Shown in pieces: positions 61,945 through 64,000 of a DNA stretch of 64,000 bases. The translations under genes were made by a program, and so were the position numbers. The notes beneath the pieces were generated by a model. The model did no database searches and had not been told where the DNA came from. It was given only the letters and a program-made list of their open reading frames with translations. Position 1 is the stretch's first letter, and each line of letters opens with the position of its first letter. Location: the NCBI GenBank assembly GCA_946807835.1, contig OX327711.1, positions 12,621,501-12,685,500 of the forward strand. Direction: 5' to 3'. This DNA is from Ailanthus altissimus (lineage: Eukaryota; Streptophyta; Magnoliopsida; Sapindales; Simaroubaceae).

Positions 61945-62640
61945 TCTATACAAATTTCCTGGAAGAAAATTAGAGAAATAAAGATTGTGTTTTTTATTTT
62001 ATAAGAAAATGAAGTGACAAGAGTGTGATTAACACCTGTTTTTGCTATTTAAACTGAGCTAGCTTGAACGGAGTTAGAGAATTTGTTGAATGCTTGAAGA
62101 AACAAGAGACAAAATTCGTCTCTGAAAAACAAGAACAAGCGGCAAGCCTAGTTATTCGGCTAAAAAACTAAGATACAAAAGGACTAGTCTTATACTCTTT
62201 GATTAAAACAAGAACTTCGATACAATTCCAAATAATTGATTTATATACTTTTTTTTAGGCAAAATAAATAATTCATTAAACACGCCACGTATCAATGAGA
62301 AAGAAATTGATTCATAATATGATTCCAAATGGAAAAAAAAAAATTAATCAATACTGCAATAAGATAAGAACAAGTGAACAGCCATATGGAAACGCAAAAT
62401 CTACGTTAATACTTTAATGGCTTCTTATTTATTTATTTTTTTAAATTAAAAAAAAAATGAAGTCAAAGATTCCAAAACGAATGATTATATCATTAATTTT
62501 AATTTTTAAAAAAATGAAAACTTTCAATAATTATCTAGACAGAGAGAGGAAGCTATCTCACCTGAGAGGAGTTCCCCGGCGGAGAAAATTTTTCCTACTA
62601 CCGGCGGTGAAAAGTGCTGGATGGTACTAAGTGAGAAAGA
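61945..62640 (-). promoter_or_regulatory. CAT1 5' UTR with an intron, and probable promoter edge
   Basis: On the minus strand, CTCTCAG|GTGAGAT at 62562/62561 is a strong donor and TTTTCTTCCAG|GAAATTTG at 61959/61958 a strong acceptor. They define a 603-base intron wholly inside the 5' UTR. The upstream leader exon would be about 62562-62640. A CATAAAA motif at about 62670 (minus) may be a weak TATA element. Leader introns often raise plant gene expression; here that is inference. Confidence 0.6.
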
Positions 62641-64000
62641 AGGAACATTTTTTTTAGTAGAAATTTGGTTTTATGATCCGAGGGTTTACTTTTTAAGAGG
62701 CGGGACGTACGTGACGGCACAAAATACATTGTACATGTAATATTGTCATAAATAATAGGATAATAACATCTAGATCCCTGTACTTTATGCTTTTTTAAGT
62801 TAGAATATAATTGGTCTATTTATATTAAATAAACCCCTTAAACCTTATTGAATTTACTGAAATATTCTTTAGTGTTTTAAGTACATAACATCGATAAAGT
62901 TGTAATAGTAATTAGTAGTTAAATGGATGATGGAACGATGAAATGTTAGGTCAGCTTCATCTAAAGCTTTGTCCATAATTATATTATATGAAATTTTTTT
63001 TTTTATAAAAAAAAATCAATCTTCTAAAAGACATTTTGGTTATTTTGGTAGGGTTTAGGGACATATTTGATAGAAATGGACAAACTATATCCTTATTAAC
63101 AACACCTAAAAACGTTCACATAGACCAAAATTTGGTTTACAGCCGGCAAGTCAAGGAGAAGTGTATGTTAAATTCTTTTTTTGGTTAACATCTTCAAGAA
63201 TTACAGCTGTGTGATATCTAATTATGGAAATTAATTAAATTTTTTAGATAATGGCTAAATTTGTTAGTATTATGACTTATTTGATTAAACCTTTTACAGT
63301 ATAATTTTTAGTAGTAGAGTTCTAAAAAAAATTATTAATTATTTGGTTAAAAAATTAAAATATTCATTTGGCTATACATTCTTAAAAGTACTTATTTATT
63401 ATTAAATTATAAAAAAAAATACTTAATAGAACTTATATTCAAATTCTAAATAATTTAATATTTTTTTATATAACTTTAAATTTATCATGTATTTTCTTAA
63501 AGTTAATTTCTTAAAACACAAGGATTAAGTAAAATTAATACATAGTAATCAGCAAATCAATATAAATTATTTTGTTTGGTACAAAAATTAAAAATAAAAT
63601 AATACTTCTTTTTATTTAAAAAATAAAATATTGAACAAATTTTTTTGATAAATTCTTATAAAAATATGATGGCTGTAGACATATGAAAAAAAAAATTTGA
63701 TGACTTTTAAAAAAATATAAAAATATGTAATTGAATATGGTTTATTTTTAGTAAGGGTACACTATAAAAATAAGAAAATATTATTAGGGCATATGTGACA
63801 TTATATAAATATTAAAAAAACTCAAAAAATTCTATTCTCAAAAGCTCAAAAGCTTTTACAAGTAGAAATAAAATAGTTTGTTTAATCTTAAAAAATTTAT
63901 CAAAAAAATTTTAAAAAATTTTTTGTCATTAAAAAAATTCTTTTGGTCGGTAGAGAAATCCAACCAAACAAACACTTAGTATAGATTAAAACAGAAAATA
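62641..64000. other. AT-rich region upstream of CAT1
   Basis: It holds the presumed CAT1 promoter in its first few hundred bases. I see no gene, repeat pair or transposon end that I can support in the remainder. Confidence 0.4.

Noticed and set aside
1..64000. CRISPR arrays, bacterial operons, ribosomal RNA or tRNA genes
   Set aside because: Nothing of this kind is visible. The only tRNA-related sequences are retrotransposon primer-binding sites near 30092 and 31466.

Overview
This is an AT-rich, gene-poor, transposon-dense window of nuclear DNA from a flowering plant. The evidence is spliced plant genes with GT-AG introns, a plant cationic amino acid transporter, a chloroplast-type DUF1517 gene, and Copia, Gypsy, L1, hAT and MULE elements. 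It looks eudicot. A woody species such as Citrus is only an impression.

Only two host genes look intact in coding sequence, both on the minus strand. One is a six-exon DUF1517-family gene (12378-20978). I assembled it exon by exon into one 355-residue frame. The other is a two-exon CAT1-like amino acid permease (57765-61944, 612 residues) with an extra intron in its 5' UTR. A third host-derived sequence (3224-4125) is a dead, 5'-truncated processed copy of the anamorsin/DRE2 (CIAPIN1) mRNA.

Layout. 1-3208: a MULE cut by the window edge and split by a solo LTR. 3224-4125: the anamorsin retrocopy, landed in that MULE. 4130-7513: AT-rich spacer with a 415-bp MITE. 7514-11408: a 3.9-kb inverted duplication with ~1.8-kb arms, each arm holding a TATA box and gene start aimed at the centre. 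11409-12377: spacer with a 45-bp foldback. 12378-20978: the DUF1517 gene, whose last intron holds a full-length 5.6-kb L1 LINE with 16-bp target duplications. 22569-32385: a minus-strand Copia element carrying a 2.84-kb solo LTR and a truncated Athila-like Gypsy fragment. About 32750-42180: a second MULE of the same family, with a DUF1985/Ulp1-protease gene and a mudrA-like transposase, split by a solo LTR. 42198-42804: the 3' end of another Copia. 43525 to about 53950: a decayed minus-strand Gypsy whose gag is split by a 4.58-kb hAT element. 54213-56280: a third solo LTR of the same family as the other two. 57765 to about 62640: the CAT1 gene.

Insertion order can be read from the target duplications: 5 bp for each solo LTR, 8 bp for the hAT, about 16 bp for the L1. 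The transposon coding regions seen are all broken, except the L1 ORF1. I did not find a wholly new biological system. The best candidates for new biology are the inward-facing inverted duplication (a possible young hairpin/siRNA locus) and the L1 that landed between the likely branch point and the 3' splice site of the last DUF1517 intron.
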